Positions 1 to 9,241 of a stretch of 64,000 nucleotides of DNA are shown piece by piece (the stretch's first letter is position 1; each line of letters starts with the position of its first letter). Location of the stretch: NCBI GenBank assembly GCA_019455065.1, contig JACFNC010000017.1, positions 30,530 to 94,529 on the forward strand, read 5' to 3'. The position numbers and the translations under genes were made by a program. A model generated the notes under the pieces. It made no database searches, was not told the DNA's origin, and saw only the letters and a list, made by a program, of their open reading frames with translations. Source of the stretch: Rhodospirillales bacterium. GTDB taxonomy: Bacteria > Pseudomonadota > Alphaproteobacteria > Rhodospirillales > Magnetospirillaceae.

Positions 1-268
1 CCGCATCCGAGCAAGTTACCCCTTCCTTCTCAGCCCGACGGATTTCGTTCCGCGTCGTCTTCCGGCAGCCGGCAAGCAGGACGTCGCCGGTTTGCTCAAG
101 GTTGACCAAGATCGTAAAACGTGGCTCGCACACGAAACCCAGCACCGGTTGCCCCCGACGGCATTGCATGACATGCAGAAAACCGAGTGCCCGGTGCGGT
201 CTGGGGGAACTGCCGAACCATTCAGTGCAGTAACTCAATGGACCCCTTGAAACGGTCGTCCGAATCAT
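1..268 (-). CDS. FemAB/GNAT-like transferase, partial (3' end off the left edge)
   Basis: A reading frame on the minus strand is open from an ATG at 268 to base 1 (about 89 codons) and continues outside the window. It contains RKTTRNEIRRAEKEGV, which resembles the conserved block of FemAB-type and GNAT aminoacyl/acyl transferases that modify peptidoglycan or exopolysaccharide components. An alternative TTG start at 238 has AAGGGG four bases upstream and gives a protein beginning SYCTEWFG after the initiator. It lies about 40 bp downstream of a methyltransferase gene in the polysaccharide cluster, so it is probably the next gene of that operon. The family assignment rests on one motif and is tentative. 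Confidence 0.5.
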   Translation of the reverse strand, partial: MIRTTVSRGPLSYCTEWFGSSPRPHRALGFLHVMQCRRGQPVLGFVCEPRFTILVNLEQTGDVLLAGCRKTTRNEIRRAEKEGVTCSDA

Positions 269-309
269 CCTTGAGAAACCGCAGGCATTGCAACCTCCAC
301 AGACAAACT

Positions 310-1176
310 TTACGCCGTCGCTGGTTTTTGGGTGGAGACGATGACGATCTTGAAGGTTGTGCAGAGCGCCTCCAACATCCGCTTGCCTCCCGGGATTTGG
401 TTCAGCGCTGACAAACGAGAGCCCCGCAGGCGAGGGTGGTTGAGGACTTCGAGCTCAACCTGTTGTCCGGCGTCGATGAATGCATTCTGATAAGCAGTAA
501 CCGGCCTGTAGATCGTCTCCCTTACGCTGTAATCGTAATAAACGTTCACGCGCTGCCAGAAATCCATTGCGGCGACGGCCTTCCATCCCGGCTCCTTCCC
601 CGCGAGCACCGCGGCGGCCACCATGCACCACCGCAGCCGGTTCTTAGGCAGCCAATGAACCAGCGGCATGTCGAGATGCCGCTCGACCGGACTCCACCTC
701 CCGATGAACCAATGATAGCCCCAGCCACCCGCCGTCGTCATCCGCGTTATGTCACCGACGGCGGCGGGCAGATCCAAAACATGCTCAAAGACACTACTGG
801 AATAGACGAGATGAAAGAAACCATCGTCGAATCCTGGCCCTCCCGCGTTCTTTCCGATCCGCAGCAGGCCTGGCTCATAGAGGCCAGCTTCCCGCAGCCC
901 CGGTTCTGCGTAGCGTATCCATTGTTCGTCGACCTCCAACCCATAGGCTTGCCAACCCTGCCGTCGCAACAGCGCGACCGACTGCCCCCGCCCGCAGCCG
1001 AAATCAAGGACCCGGAACTCATGTCTCGGCACGCCGGCTTCAGCGCGTTTCCGTTCTAAGAAGTCCTGTAGGCCAGGATCGACGCGGTAGGAATCAATAT
1101 CGCGCAAGGTGAGCGGCTGATATTTGTCATCAACGTAGCAATCGCCTTCATCATCCACCATGCTCAGACCAGTCAA
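310..1176 (-). CDS. class I SAM-dependent methyltransferase
   Basis: Predicted cytoplasmic methyltransferase of 288 residues. Motif I is LDFGCGRGQS at residues 57-66, followed by an acidic residue at the end of strand 2 (GLEVDEQW) and a VYSSSVFEHV block typical of the Methyltransf_11/23 families. The proposed TTG start at 1176 has GGGAG seven bases upstream and overlaps the stop of the preceding gene as TTGA; an ATG at 1161 is the alternative. It is closely similar along its whole length to the product of 5338-6183, so the two are paralogs within one polysaccharide cluster. The substrate is unknown; a sugar or sugar-nucleotide intermediate is likely from context. Confidence 0.85.
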   Translation of the reverse strand: MTGLSMVDDEGDCYVDDKYQPLTLRDIDSYRVDPGLQDFLERKRAEAGVPRHEFRVLDFGCGRGQSVALLRRQGWQAYGLEVDEQWIRYAEPGLREAGLYEPGLLRIGKNAGGPGFDDGFFHLVYSSSVFEHVLDLPAAVGDITRMTTAGGWGYHWFIGRWSPVERHLDMPLVHWLPKNRLRWCMVAAAVLAGKEPGWKAVAAMDFWQRVNVYYDYSVRETIYRPVTAYQNAFIDAGQQVELEVLNHPRLRGSRLSALNQIPGGKRMLEALCTTFKIVIVSTQKPATA

Positions 1177-2177
1177 CCTGCAACTCCCACGGTGTGAATT
1201 CCGAAAATGGCATGCATATCGTGAGCCTCGACGTCAACCTCCCACAACATCTTACCGTTTGCCAGGTCGTAGGCGGCGATCCGCGCGGGGTTCGGATATA
1301 TTTCAACCTCAGGATTGGCAAACCGTTTCAGCCAGGCGACCTTTTCGCGAAATTTCGTCTTTCGCACCTTTGTGAATCCCACCACCACGCGCTCGCCGTC
1401 CAACACCGTCAGACCTCGACACCACCCGAGCGGTCCGTCCTTGCCAGAGATCGCATTCAGGTCCACGCGGCGCACCATCTCCCGCGTCGAGCAATCGAAA
1501 ACGACAATGTTGCCGTCCACCGTCGTGAAATAGACCCTGCCCCCGTGGACGACGCCGTCATGGACATAGTTGACGAGGATCTCCAGGTTGGGCTGACTGC
1601 GGTCCGTCAGACACAGGGCGTCACGCTGCCAGGCCCTCGTCGCCCAAAGATCGTCGCCGACGAAGAAGGCGTAATTGGGATGGGACTTGTGCGGCTTTGT
1701 GCTCAACACCTTGCGATAATCGGTATCGGGTGAGAACCGTGACCACAACGGGTCTTCATTTACGCTATAGGCGTCAATGACATCACCCTGTTCGGTCATC
1801 ACGACAACCATATCCAGGCCGGTGCTCACAACGACGAGAGCGCCGTCCGGCCGCACGGCCACATGGTGAACGTCATTGAACCAGGGGTGGCTGAGATAGC
1901 CGACCTGCTCGAAGTCCGGCAGCGAATAGAAGACCACCTCGGTCGATGTCGGAACGAACAACCGATTGCCGACCACCGTGCCCGCCTTGAAACAGACCGC
2001 GGCATTCTCGTCATCGGGCCTGGCCTCGGGCGGAGTGACGTACTTCACCTTGCGCTCCACCCTGCCGGTTTCCGGGTGCACGCAAAGAATCACTGCGTGA
2101 TCATATAGGTGCCAGGACGGCCGTTTCTTGTCATCGCGCTGGTGGCCGCCCAGCACATAATAACCATCCGTCGACAT
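1173..2177 (-). CDS. beta-propeller repeat protein, unknown function
   Basis: Protein of 334 residues made of repeated strand-turn blocks such as RPDGALVVVSTGLDMVVV and GRVYFTTVDGNIVVFDCSTR, characteristic of PQQ/YncE-like beta-propellers. It lacks an obvious signal peptide, so it may be cytoplasmic. Several His and Trp residues (HHVAV, HDGVVHGGRV, HDMHAIFGIHTVG) recur at similar places in the blades, as in DUF4915 and aryl-sulfotransferase-like propellers, though I cannot assign an activity. GGAG lies eight bases before the ATG at 2177. The gene sits between a flippase and a methyltransferase and overlaps the latter by four bases, so it belongs to the same transcript. Confidence 0.7.
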   Translation of the reverse strand: MSTDGYYVLGGHQRDDKKRPSWHLYDHAVILCVHPETGRVERKVKYVTPPEARPDDENAAVCFKAGTVVGNRLFVPTSTEVVFYSLPDFEQVGYLSHPWFNDVHHVAVRPDGALVVVSTGLDMVVVMTEQGDVIDAYSVNEDPLWSRFSPDTDYRKVLSTKPHKSHPNYAFFVGDDLWATRAWQRDALCLTDRSQPNLEILVNYVHDGVVHGGRVYFTTVDGNIVVFDCSTREMVRRVDLNAISGKDGPLGWCRGLTVLDGERVVVGFTKVRKTKFREKVAWLKRFANPEVEIYPNPARIAAYDLANGKMLWEVDVEAHDMHAIFGIHTVGVAG

Positions 2178-2246
2178 TCGCCACTCCGTTCACACCATCA
2201 CTAGTACAAAACCCTCAAAAATCCTTACCAGAAGAACGGCAAGAAG

Positions 2247-3656
2247 TTATGCTCGACCACCCGTCGCAGCCGATCCTTCGGCGGGAACGTCGCCATCAGA
2301 ACCCGTGCCCTCGCTTCTGGCCGGAACAGTCGGCACGACCGTGTTCGACTTGCGCAAGAGAGCGCCAAACACCGTCGGCACCAATCCCAATTTGGAGTAC
2401 ACCGCCGCTCCCAAGGCTCCCGCCCTCAACACGGCCGTCGCCAGGGTTGCAAGAGCCGCCCCGGTGGTTCCCCACGCCCCCACCAGGATGATGCTGAGAA
2501 GGGTGTTGACAGTCGCCGTCCCGACTGTGATCCCGGCGAACAGGGTCTGTTGACCAGTCATGGTCATGACGGCGCCCACGACCCCGGTGCCGGCCGCGAT
2601 CAGATGACCGACAGCCAGTATGATCAGCAGATGGAAACCCGCTTGGTATTCAAGGCCATAGAAGCCCAGCAGGGTGCGGCCGAACAACACCATTATGGCC
2701 ACCATCGGCAGGGTCAACACGGTCACCAGAAGGGCGCCACGGGTCAGCAATGCCTGCATGGCGGCTCGCTCGCCCCGGGCATGATGGGCGGCAAAAACGG
2801 GGGAAAGGGTGGTGACCGCGACGCCCTGAAAAAAGCCGAGCAGACTGGAGAGAGCGACGGCCGTCGCGTAGATGCCGGCCTCGCGCGGCGGGGCCAGCGA
2901 GCCAAGGACCAGCATGTCGGCTCGCGCCGTCACCTCTGACGCCGCGTTGACCACGAGGAGAGGAAAAGCCACTCGCATCCAGCCGGCGGAGTCATGACGA
3001 GGTTGATGCGCCAGCCGTTCCCGCGGCAACGCCCTCGCCAACAGCGCCGCCCCGAGCAGGATGCCGCAGCTCGTCGCCAGCGCAATCCATCCCAATGCCC
3101 ACTCGGCATCGGCCTTCACGCCAAAAACCCCGACTACAGCCAGCCCGGCCAATACAACCAGGCCCCCTTTCGGCACCAGCACGTCATTGATCAGCGCTCG
3201 GACGGGCTGCTGAAACCCGAAGAATGCGTCGCGTATCCATTGGCCAACCACCAGCAGCGCCAGCAGCAAGCCGCTCAACGCCAACGTGCCGGGCGTCCAA
3301 CTCGCCGGCAACCCCGGAAGGGCCTTGGCAAGCAGCGCGACGAGCGCGGCGACGGCGACCGCCACGGCAAGCTGCAGCAACAGTGTTCGTCGAAGCAGTC
3401 CCCGCAGCAATCCCCACGATTGCTCAGCCACATAAGTGGCGACGAAGCGAATGATCACGCTGCCCAACCCCAGCCTGACCACCATCACCCCGAGGAACAC
3501 CCAGTTCAATGCCAGCGCATAGCGGCCGAACTCCTCGGCCCCCAACGCCCGCGCCACCAGCACCTGGGCCAGGAACGCCAGCCCCATCCCGCTGACGTTG
3601 CAGAGCGTCACCCATGAGGCGCGTCCCAGAAGGCCACCACGCAGCCGGTCGATCAT
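2247..3656 (-). CDS. polysaccharide flippase (Wzx/MATE-like, oligosaccharyl lipid transporter)
   Basis: Integral membrane protein of about 469 residues with roughly 12-14 hydrophobic helices and the N-terminal pattern of O-antigen flippases (SWVTLCNVSGMGLAFLAQV, then ARALGAEEFGRYALAL). This family moves undecaprenyl-linked sugar repeat units across the inner membrane. The ATG at 3656 is preceded by GGAAGG at a distance of ten bases and starts just before the first helix; a GTG at 3722 would add 22 residues that lack family character. The hydrophilic C-terminal tail of about 30 residues is variable in this family. Its presence defines the left end of the window as a surface-glycan cluster. Confidence 0.88.
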   Translation of the reverse strand: MIDRLRGGLLGRASWVTLCNVSGMGLAFLAQVLVARALGAEEFGRYALALNWVFLGVMVVRLGLGSVIIRFVATYVAEQSWGLLRGLLRRTLLLQLAVAVAVAALVALLAKALPGLPASWTPGTLALSGLLLALLVVGQWIRDAFFGFQQPVRALINDVLVPKGGLVVLAGLAVVGVFGVKADAEWALGWIALATSCGILLGAALLARALPRERLAHQPRHDSAGWMRVAFPLLVVNAASEVTARADMLVLGSLAPPREAGIYATAVALSSLLGFFQGVAVTTLSPVFAAHHARGERAAMQALLTRGALLVTVLTLPMVAIMVLFGRTLLGFYGLEYQAGFHLLIILAVGHLIAAGTGVVGAVMTMTGQQTLFAGITVGTATVNTLLSIILVGAWGTTGAALATLATAVLRAGALGAAVYSKLGLVPTVFGALLRKSNTVVPTVPARSEGTGSDGDVPAEGSAATGGRA

Positions 3657-3877
3657 CGGTGCGGCGCCTTCCGCACCAGTCGTAATGCAGAGATGCTTTG
3701 GAGGAATATCATACCTAGCCACAGTACTTTGGCAATTATTTGCAAAAAAGCCAAACGGTCAAACCTCACGAAATAAAATGTCTGGCGACTTGGCTAGACA
3801 TGTCTGCCACGGGAGGACCAAGGCTTGGAGGCTAGGGGTGGTTGCCGCGCTTATTTTCTTACCTTCATTGAGCCGCT

Positions 3878-4486
3878 CTATCCCCTTACAGTGCTCCAAA
3901 AGCTGACAGGATGTTCGAGCCCCCATCTCGAGCCTGGCTCCCACCGATCAAAACGCTCCAATTGGTCAAATTGCGCAAAAACATCTTCATGCACTGGGTT
4001 TACATAGCAGATCCGAATAACCCGCGCCGTCCCCTTCCATGAGGAAACTAAGTCGCGCAAAACCTGTTGGAGTGTTTCTCGACCGAAGGGGTTGTACATA
4101 TAGAGAATAGTCGTATGCGAAAAATCAAATGCTTGAGCTTTCCCACATATGATTCGAATTGGAGTCTTGCCCTTTCTGAGTTTGCGGGCGTTCCTCTGAG
4201 CAATGGCGCATAGTGCCTCTGACATTTCCACGCCGACGACCTCGTGCATGGGCATTCGGGCGGCGCAAGCCAACACGCGTCCCATGCCACAACCGAGATC
4301 GACAAATACATCGTTGGGGGTCGGTTGCACCCGCCGAAGGACGGAAACGATTGCGGGATAGGAAGTCATCGAATAGGGATACTGGTCCGCCTCGTCAAAC
4401 GTCACAAACCCACGGGTAGTGACCCCCAGCCTTGCCTCCCAATAATAGTTTTGAAGTCGTTGAAGCTGCCGGGCTAGCGAAACCAT
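3878..4486 (-). CDS. class I SAM-dependent methyltransferase
   Basis: Protein of 202 residues with SAM-binding motif I VFVDLGCGMGRVL at about 60-72 and an acidic strand-2 end (VVGVEMSE). DFSHTTILYMYNPFG fits motif IV with its following loop. Length and pattern match small Methyltransf_25/31-type enzymes. The ATG abuts the stop of the upstream gene, with GGGAAGAGAGA just before it. The DNA of this gene and the following 220 bp is visibly poorer in GC than its neighbours (many runs such as AAAAATCAAAT), which suggests recent acquisition. Substrate unknown. Confidence 0.8.
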   Translation of the reverse strand: MVSLARQLQRLQNYYWEARLGVTTRGFVTFDEADQYPYSMTSYPAIVSVLRRVQPTPNDVFVDLGCGMGRVLACAARMPMHEVVGVEMSEALCAIAQRNARKLRKGKTPIRIICGKAQAFDFSHTTILYMYNPFGRETLQQVLRDLVSSWKGTARVIRICYVNPVHEDVFAQFDQLERFDRWEPGSRWGLEHPVSFWSTVRG

Positions 4487-5329
4487 CTATCTCTCTTCCC
4501 GCGTGCACATCGGCCGGCTGAACACGAATTCGTTGCAGCCGACGGAATGGGTCGTCGTCATGTTCTCCAACTGCAACCCATGCTTTTGGTGCAGGTAGCA
4601 GAACATCTCGCCGGCGGTGGCGACCTCGTAGGGATAGCCGCCCACCCAATCGCGGACATCGTGCCAGAAACTCATCCCGCGGCTCCGCTCGTTCCGATAG
4701 GCGGCGATGATTCGGAAGGGATTGCGGAAGGTGATCAGGTGGCGGACGATGAAATTGGCGACATAGGCGCCTTCCATCAGCCATTTAACGGGCAGCGGGG
4801 AATGCACGTAGGTGCGTTTGATGGCCAGCCACAGATTGGAGCCGGCGAAGCGACGGTCCACCTTGTTGTAGATCGACAGCGCCAGCAGGCCGCCCGGTTT
4901 GACCTTGGCGGCGGCCGCGTCGACGGCGGTCCACAGGTCCCCGGTGTGATGGAGCACCCCCCAAGAATAAACAATATCGGCCGGCGCCAGGCTTGCCATG
5001 AACTCAGGATCGAGAACAGATCCCCGCAGCACCTGCCATCGTGCCGGCTCGACATTGGCGAGCGAACGCAGGCGGTCGGTGGTACGCACCGAATCGGCGT
5101 CGAAGTCGAACGACACCACGCGGTCCGCCCCCAGCCCGACGGCGGCAAGCGAAAACAAGCCACTGCCGCTGCCGATGTCCAAGAAGGTCCGCCCGACGAG
5201 ATTATCAACACCGAGCAAGTCGCGCATGGACTGCATCGCCAGTTCGACGCGCTCCTGGGAGAAATGGCTGTCGACGAAACTTTCCCAGTTTTTGCCGAAG
5301 CCGAAACGTATCGCAGTGTCGTTCGCCAT
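4487..5329 (-). CDS. class I SAM-dependent methyltransferase
   Basis: Protein of 280 residues with motif I FLDIGSGSGLFS at about 49-60, acidic strand-2 end VVSFDFD, and the characteristic YSWGVLHHTGDLW block. The C-terminal half (residues about 170-280) is rich in aromatic residues and may bind the acceptor. The start at 5329 (MANDTAIRFGFG) has GAGGA five bases upstream; an ATG at 5341 would overlap the upstream stop as ATGA but lacks a clear binding site. It lies third in a run of methyltransferase genes in the glycan cluster. The specificity cannot be read from the sequence. Confidence 0.82.
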   Translation of the reverse strand: MANDTAIRFGFGKNWESFVDSHFSQERVELAMQSMRDLLGVDNLVGRTFLDIGSGSGLFSLAAVGLGADRVVSFDFDADSVRTTDRLRSLANVEPARWQVLRGSVLDPEFMASLAPADIVYSWGVLHHTGDLWTAVDAAAAKVKPGGLLALSIYNKVDRRFAGSNLWLAIKRTYVHSPLPVKWLMEGAYVANFIVRHLITFRNPFRIIAAYRNERSRGMSFWHDVRDWVGGYPYEVATAGEMFCYLHQKHGLQLENMTTTHSVGCNEFVFSRPMCTREER

Positions 5330-5337
5330 GCTGGTCC

Positions 5338-6183
5338 TCATAACGTGCTGACCGGTTTCTCGGTGGAAAGGATTACGGTCTTGAACGCTGTGCAGGCCGC
5401 TTCCACCAGGCGTACCCCCCCCGGTATCCAACCAATTGCGGAGCCATGAAGTTGGCTTAGGCGCGGGTGGTTGAGGGTGTCAAGCGCGACGCGCTGACCT
5501 GCTTGTTGAAATGCCCGCCGGTAGTCGGCAACCGACCGGTACACAGTCTGGTCGACACTGAAATCGTAGTAAAATTTGACGCGCTGCCAGAAACCCATCC
5601 CGGCAACGGTCTGCCATCCCGGCTCCATCCCGGCAACCACCGCCGCCGCCACCATCCAGCGCCGCAAGAAGTTCTTCGGCATCCAGTGTATCAAAGGCAT
5701 GCCAAGATGGCCCTCGATCGGGCTCCACCGGCCGATGAACCAGTGGTACCCCCAACCGCCGGGAGCCGTGACGCGGGTAATTTCACCGACCGCGGCGTCC
5801 AGGTCGAAGACATGTTCGAAGACGCTGCTGGAATAGACGACATTGAAGAACCCATCCTCGAACCCCGGCCCGCCGACTGTCCGACCGAGACGAAGGACTC
5901 CTGGCTCGTAGGCGCCCGCATCACGCAGGCCGGGCTCGGCGAACCTAATCCACTTGTCATGGACTTCCAATCCGTATGCCTGCCAACCAAGGCGCCGCAA
6001 CCCAGCCACCGATTGGCCGCGACCGCATCCGAAATCAAGAATCCGGAACTGGTCTTGCCGCAGACCTGACCCTGCACACTTGCGCTCAAGAAAATCCAAC
6101 AAGCCCGGATTCACCCGATAGGCGCTTATTTCGTCCAGGCTCAAGGCATGATCCTGGTCATGGATATAAATGTCTCCGCCCAT
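5338..6183 (-). CDS. class I SAM-dependent methyltransferase (paralog of 310-1176)
   Basis: Protein of 281 residues sharing nearly every block with the product at 310-1176: SAYRVNPGLLDFLERK, ILDFGCGRGQSVAGLRRLGW (motif I), VYSSSVFEHV, GGWGYHWFIGRWSP and VYRSVADYRRAF. The ATG at 6183 aligns with the other paralog; the frame is open further upstream to 6264. Two paralogs in one cluster suggest two methylations of related sugars or of two positions on one residue. The gene follows asparagine synthase and precedes another methyltransferase. Confidence 0.85.
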   Translation of the reverse strand: MGGDIYIHDQDHALSLDEISAYRVNPGLLDFLERKCAGSGLRQDQFRILDFGCGRGQSVAGLRRLGWQAYGLEVHDKWIRFAEPGLRDAGAYEPGVLRLGRTVGGPGFEDGFFNVVYSSSVFEHVFDLDAAVGEITRVTAPGGWGYHWFIGRWSPIEGHLGMPLIHWMPKNFLRRWMVAAAVVAGMEPGWQTVAGMGFWQRVKFYYDFSVDQTVYRSVADYRRAFQQAGQRVALDTLNHPRLSQLHGSAIGWIPGGVRLVEAACTAFKTVILSTEKPVSTL

Positions 6184-6270
6184 GATTAGCGCCGCCCCTC
6201 GCTTACCCCCAAGAGTCCCGAAACTATCGGCCACCAGGCGCTCTTGCCTGACATCGCCTTCCACGCCCGG

Positions 6271-8154
6271 TCACGCATCGTGCCGACACAACCACCGTTC
6301 GAGGACCAACAAGTCGAGCAGCAGCTTGCCGTGGCTGCGTACTCCCTTGGAATGCTCGGAAACCAGACGGGCCACCTCCTTCGCCCGCAGGACTCCCCTC
6401 TGCCGCGCCCTTTCACCGAGAAGGGTGTCCTCGAGCGATTGGCGCAGCGGCCCCCGCAGCCATTCATCGAGCGGTATGGCAAAGCCCTTCTTGCGCCCCT
6501 CAACCACGTCCTTCGGCAACCTATCTGCAAAATAGGTGCGCATCAGGGTTTTCGTCTGGGTCGCGGAGATTTTGTCTCTCCATGAGATGGCCAGCGACTT
6601 CTCAACCACTCGGAGATCGAGCAGCGGAACCCGCACTTCCAGCGAAGCCAGCATGCTCATCATGTCGACCTTTCGCAGAACGTCGTCGACCATGAACAGG
6701 CCGACGTCGTGGCGCATGACGGCATCGAGGCCGCCAGCATGGTCGCTCGACATCAGCTGGGCAATTTCCGGGTCGGCGAGGTGCGGCCGCAACCGGTCGC
6801 CCGCCAGATCGCGCATCGTAACGCCGTTCATATGCTTCTGAAGGCCCATGTACAGGCGCTCAGGGGTCTGGCGAAAAACCCCCGCCGCGAAACCGAGACG
6901 CCGGCCGAGCCGGCTTCGGCTTCCCATCAACCGCGTGGCGCCGCCTGCGGCGCCGGCAACCAACCGTCGAAGCATGGGGGGAAGGGCGCCGTGGGCTTTG
7001 CTGAGTTGAAGATAGCGCCGGTAGGACTGATAGCCGCCCCACTGCTCATCCCCGCCGTCACCCGACAGAATCACCTTTACGCGGTCCCGCGCGAACCGGC
7101 TGATCAGGAAGGTCGGCAAGGCCGAATCGTCGGCAAACGGCAGGTCGAAGTGATCGAAGAGGCGCTCCCAATGCGACAACAGGTCCTTCGGATCGGCGTC
7201 TAGCGCGTGGTGCTCCGTTCCAAAGCGCTCGGCGACCGACGCGGCTACCCGCCCTTCATCGAAGATTCCGCTCTTCTGGAACCCGACCGTGAATGTCTTA
7301 ATCGACCCGCTCGCCGTCTCGGCCAGCAGCGCCGTCACAATTCCGGAATCAATACCGCCACTCAAGAACACGCCAACAGGTACGTCCGCCACCACCTGGA
7401 GCCGCAAAGCGTCGCGGATCAGGGCTACCAGTTCCTCCATGTCCTCGGCCCGGCAGCGCCGCACCCCGCGCTCCGCCGCCTTGGCGCCGACGTCCCAATA
7501 GCAACCGCTGCGAACCTGCCCCTCCGACCACGTCAGCCAATGCCCCGGCAAAAGCTGATGTATCTCGCGAAACCCCGTGTGTTGGCGCGGCATGTATCCG
7601 CTGCCCAGGTAGAACGGGATCATTCTGAGATCCGGGCGTCGATCGACTTCGGCGAGGGCGAGCAGGCCCTTGATCTCGCTGGCGAAGGCAAGACACTCGC
7701 CAAGACGGGTATAATAGAGGGTCTTGATGCCGATAGGATCGCGCGCCAGAAACAGGCGCTGGCGCGTCGTATCCCATATCGCGAAGGCAAACATGCCGTT
7801 CAGTTTTTCGAGGCAGCCTTCCCCCCAGCGAATATATGCCTTGAGCAGCACTTCGCTGTCCGACCGAGTTTCGAATATCTCGCCGACGGAAATCAATTCC
7901 TCGCGAAGTTCGGCGAAATTATAGATTTCTCCATTGAACGATAAAACGAACCCGCGCGGGTCGGTCATCGGCTGGGCGCCGCCCGCCAGGTCGAGAATGG
8001 CTAGCCGACGGTGCCCCAATCCGCAGGATTCGCCGATCCACTGCCCATGACCGTCGGGGCCGCGATGTTGAAGGGGTTGACTGAGGGCGGCTATCGCCCG
8101 CTCCAGGTGTTCCAGCTGGGCGTTCCGGTCGACGATCCCGCATATTCCACACAA
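6271..8154 (-). CDS. asnB: asparagine synthase (glutamine-hydrolysing)
   Basis: Full-length class B asparagine synthetase of 627 residues. The class II glutaminase domain starts with the nucleophile Cys2 (MCGICGIVDR), which fixes the start at an unusual TTG codon at 8154 with GGAG eight bases upstream. Further glutaminase blocks are QHRGPDGHGQW and FNGEIYNF. The synthetase half carries the PP-loop GVFLSGGIDSG at about 255-265 and ILSGDGGDEQWGGY. Such proteins make asparagine from aspartate and glutamine, but copies in polysaccharide clusters often amidate a sugar acid or amino-acid substituent on the glycan. Its position at the head of the minus-strand cluster favours the latter use. Confidence 0.93.
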   Translation of the reverse strand: MCGICGIVDRNAQLEHLERAIAALSQPLQHRGPDGHGQWIGESCGLGHRRLAILDLAGGAQPMTDPRGFVLSFNGEIYNFAELREELISVGEIFETRSDSEVLLKAYIRWGEGCLEKLNGMFAFAIWDTTRQRLFLARDPIGIKTLYYTRLGECLAFASEIKGLLALAEVDRRPDLRMIPFYLGSGYMPRQHTGFREIHQLLPGHWLTWSEGQVRSGCYWDVGAKAAERGVRRCRAEDMEELVALIRDALRLQVVADVPVGVFLSGGIDSGIVTALLAETASGSIKTFTVGFQKSGIFDEGRVAASVAERFGTEHHALDADPKDLLSHWERLFDHFDLPFADDSALPTFLISRFARDRVKVILSGDGGDEQWGGYQSYRRYLQLSKAHGALPPMLRRLVAGAAGGATRLMGSRSRLGRRLGFAAGVFRQTPERLYMGLQKHMNGVTMRDLAGDRLRPHLADPEIAQLMSSDHAGGLDAVMRHDVGLFMVDDVLRKVDMMSMLASLEVRVPLLDLRVVEKSLAISWRDKISATQTKTLMRTYFADRLPKDVVEGRKKGFAIPLDEWLRGPLRQSLEDTLLGERARQRGVLRAKEVARLVSEHSKGVRSHGKLLLDLLVLERWLCRHDA

Positions 8155-8329
8155 GTTCTACGCTCCAGTATTTTCCCCGAAACGGCTCGAAATAGACGTT
8201 CTGGAGATTGCCTCTATTTTCCAGCCTGGGTAAACTGTTTGCTTATTTATAGGGTGGGACGTCTTCTGCGAAGCACGTTTCGGGGCCATAAGCGGCCGAA
8301 GCGCCTCCCCAATCCCCCGAGGTCACCGC

Positions 8330-9103
8330 ATGAGCACCGATTTCCTGGACGTCACCGAACTGGCCGGCGACGAGGTCACCGCCGAGCAGGTGGAACGGAT
8401 GTGCCACCGCTACTACTGGGCCGGCCGCCATTGCGAGGGCAAGGACATCGTCGAGGTGGCCTGCGGCACCGGGCAGGGCCTCGGCTATCTGGCGGCCAGG
8501 GCGCGCAGCCTGGTCGGCGGCGACTTCTCGCAGGCCATGGTCGACCGCGCCGCCGCCCACTACGGAAGCCGCGTGGAGGTGCGCCGCTTCGACGCCCAGG
8601 ACATGCCCTTCGCCGACGCCAGCCTGGACGCGGTACTGATCTTCGAGGCCCTGTACTACCTGCCCGACGCCGAGCGCTTCGCCGCCGAGTGCCGGCGCGT
8701 CCTGCGCCCCGGCGGCAAGGTGCTGGTGGCCAACGCCAACAAGGACCTGTACGACTTCAACCCCAGCCCCCACAGCCACGTCTATCACGGCGCCGCCGAG
8801 CTGGCCGGGCTGTTCGCCGGGCACGGCTTCGCCGTCGAGACGTTCGGCCACTTGGACACCGCCGCCGTGTCGCCGCGCCAGAAGCTGCTGCGCCCGGTCA
8901 AGAAGATGGCCGGCGCGCTGGGACTGATCCCCAAGACCATGGAGGGCAAGAAGCGGCTGAAACGGCTGGTGTTCGGCGGCCTGGTCACCATGCCCGCCGA
9001 GATCGCCGACAACATGTGCCCCTATGTCGCGCCGACACCCATTCCCGCCGACCGTGCGGACACCCGGCACAAGGTCATCTACGCCCTCGCGACCCTGCCG
9101 TAG
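8330..9103 (+). CDS. class I SAM-dependent methyltransferase
   Basis: Protein of 257 residues with motif I IVEVACGTGQGLGYL at about 40-54, VGGDFSQAM at the end of strand 2, and RRFDAQDMPFADASLDAVLIF, typical of the Methyltransf_11 family. The conserved LRPGGKVLVAN strand follows. GAGG lies seven bases before the ATG. It is transcribed away from the asparagine synthase gene, and the shared 175-bp spacer must hold both promoters. The end of the protein (NMCPYVAPTP) is distinctive but I cannot name a substrate. Confidence 0.85.
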   Translation: MSTDFLDVTELAGDEVTAEQVERMCHRYYWAGRHCEGKDIVEVACGTGQGLGYLAARARSLVGGDFSQAMVDRAAAHYGSRVEVRRFDAQDMPFADASLDAVLIFEALYYLPDAERFAAECRRVLRPGGKVLVANANKDLYDFNPSPHSHVYHGAAELAGLFAGHGFAVETFGHLDTAAVSPRQKLLRPVKKMAGALGLIPKTMEGKKRLKRLVFGGLVTMPAEIADNMCPYVAPTPIPADRADTRHKVIYALATLP

Positions 9104-9241
9104 GGCTCGCCGCCGACCATCCCGACGGGCCTCCGACGCCGACGGGGAACATTCCCGCCGCCCGCGGTGTTGCACCCTCATTCCAAAGGAGCAGCCCGGC
9201 GCCGCCCGGCGTCCGGCGACCACTGTGAAGGAGGTCCAATC

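Noticed and set aside
187..411. Short plus-strand frame at the left edge
   Set aside because: No family, overlaps the stop of a real minus-strand gene and a better-supported minus-strand frame.
8155..8329. Possible -10/-35 elements (TTGCTT, TATAGG) between divergent genes
   Set aside because: Spacing between the hexamers is wrong and no alternative pair stood out.
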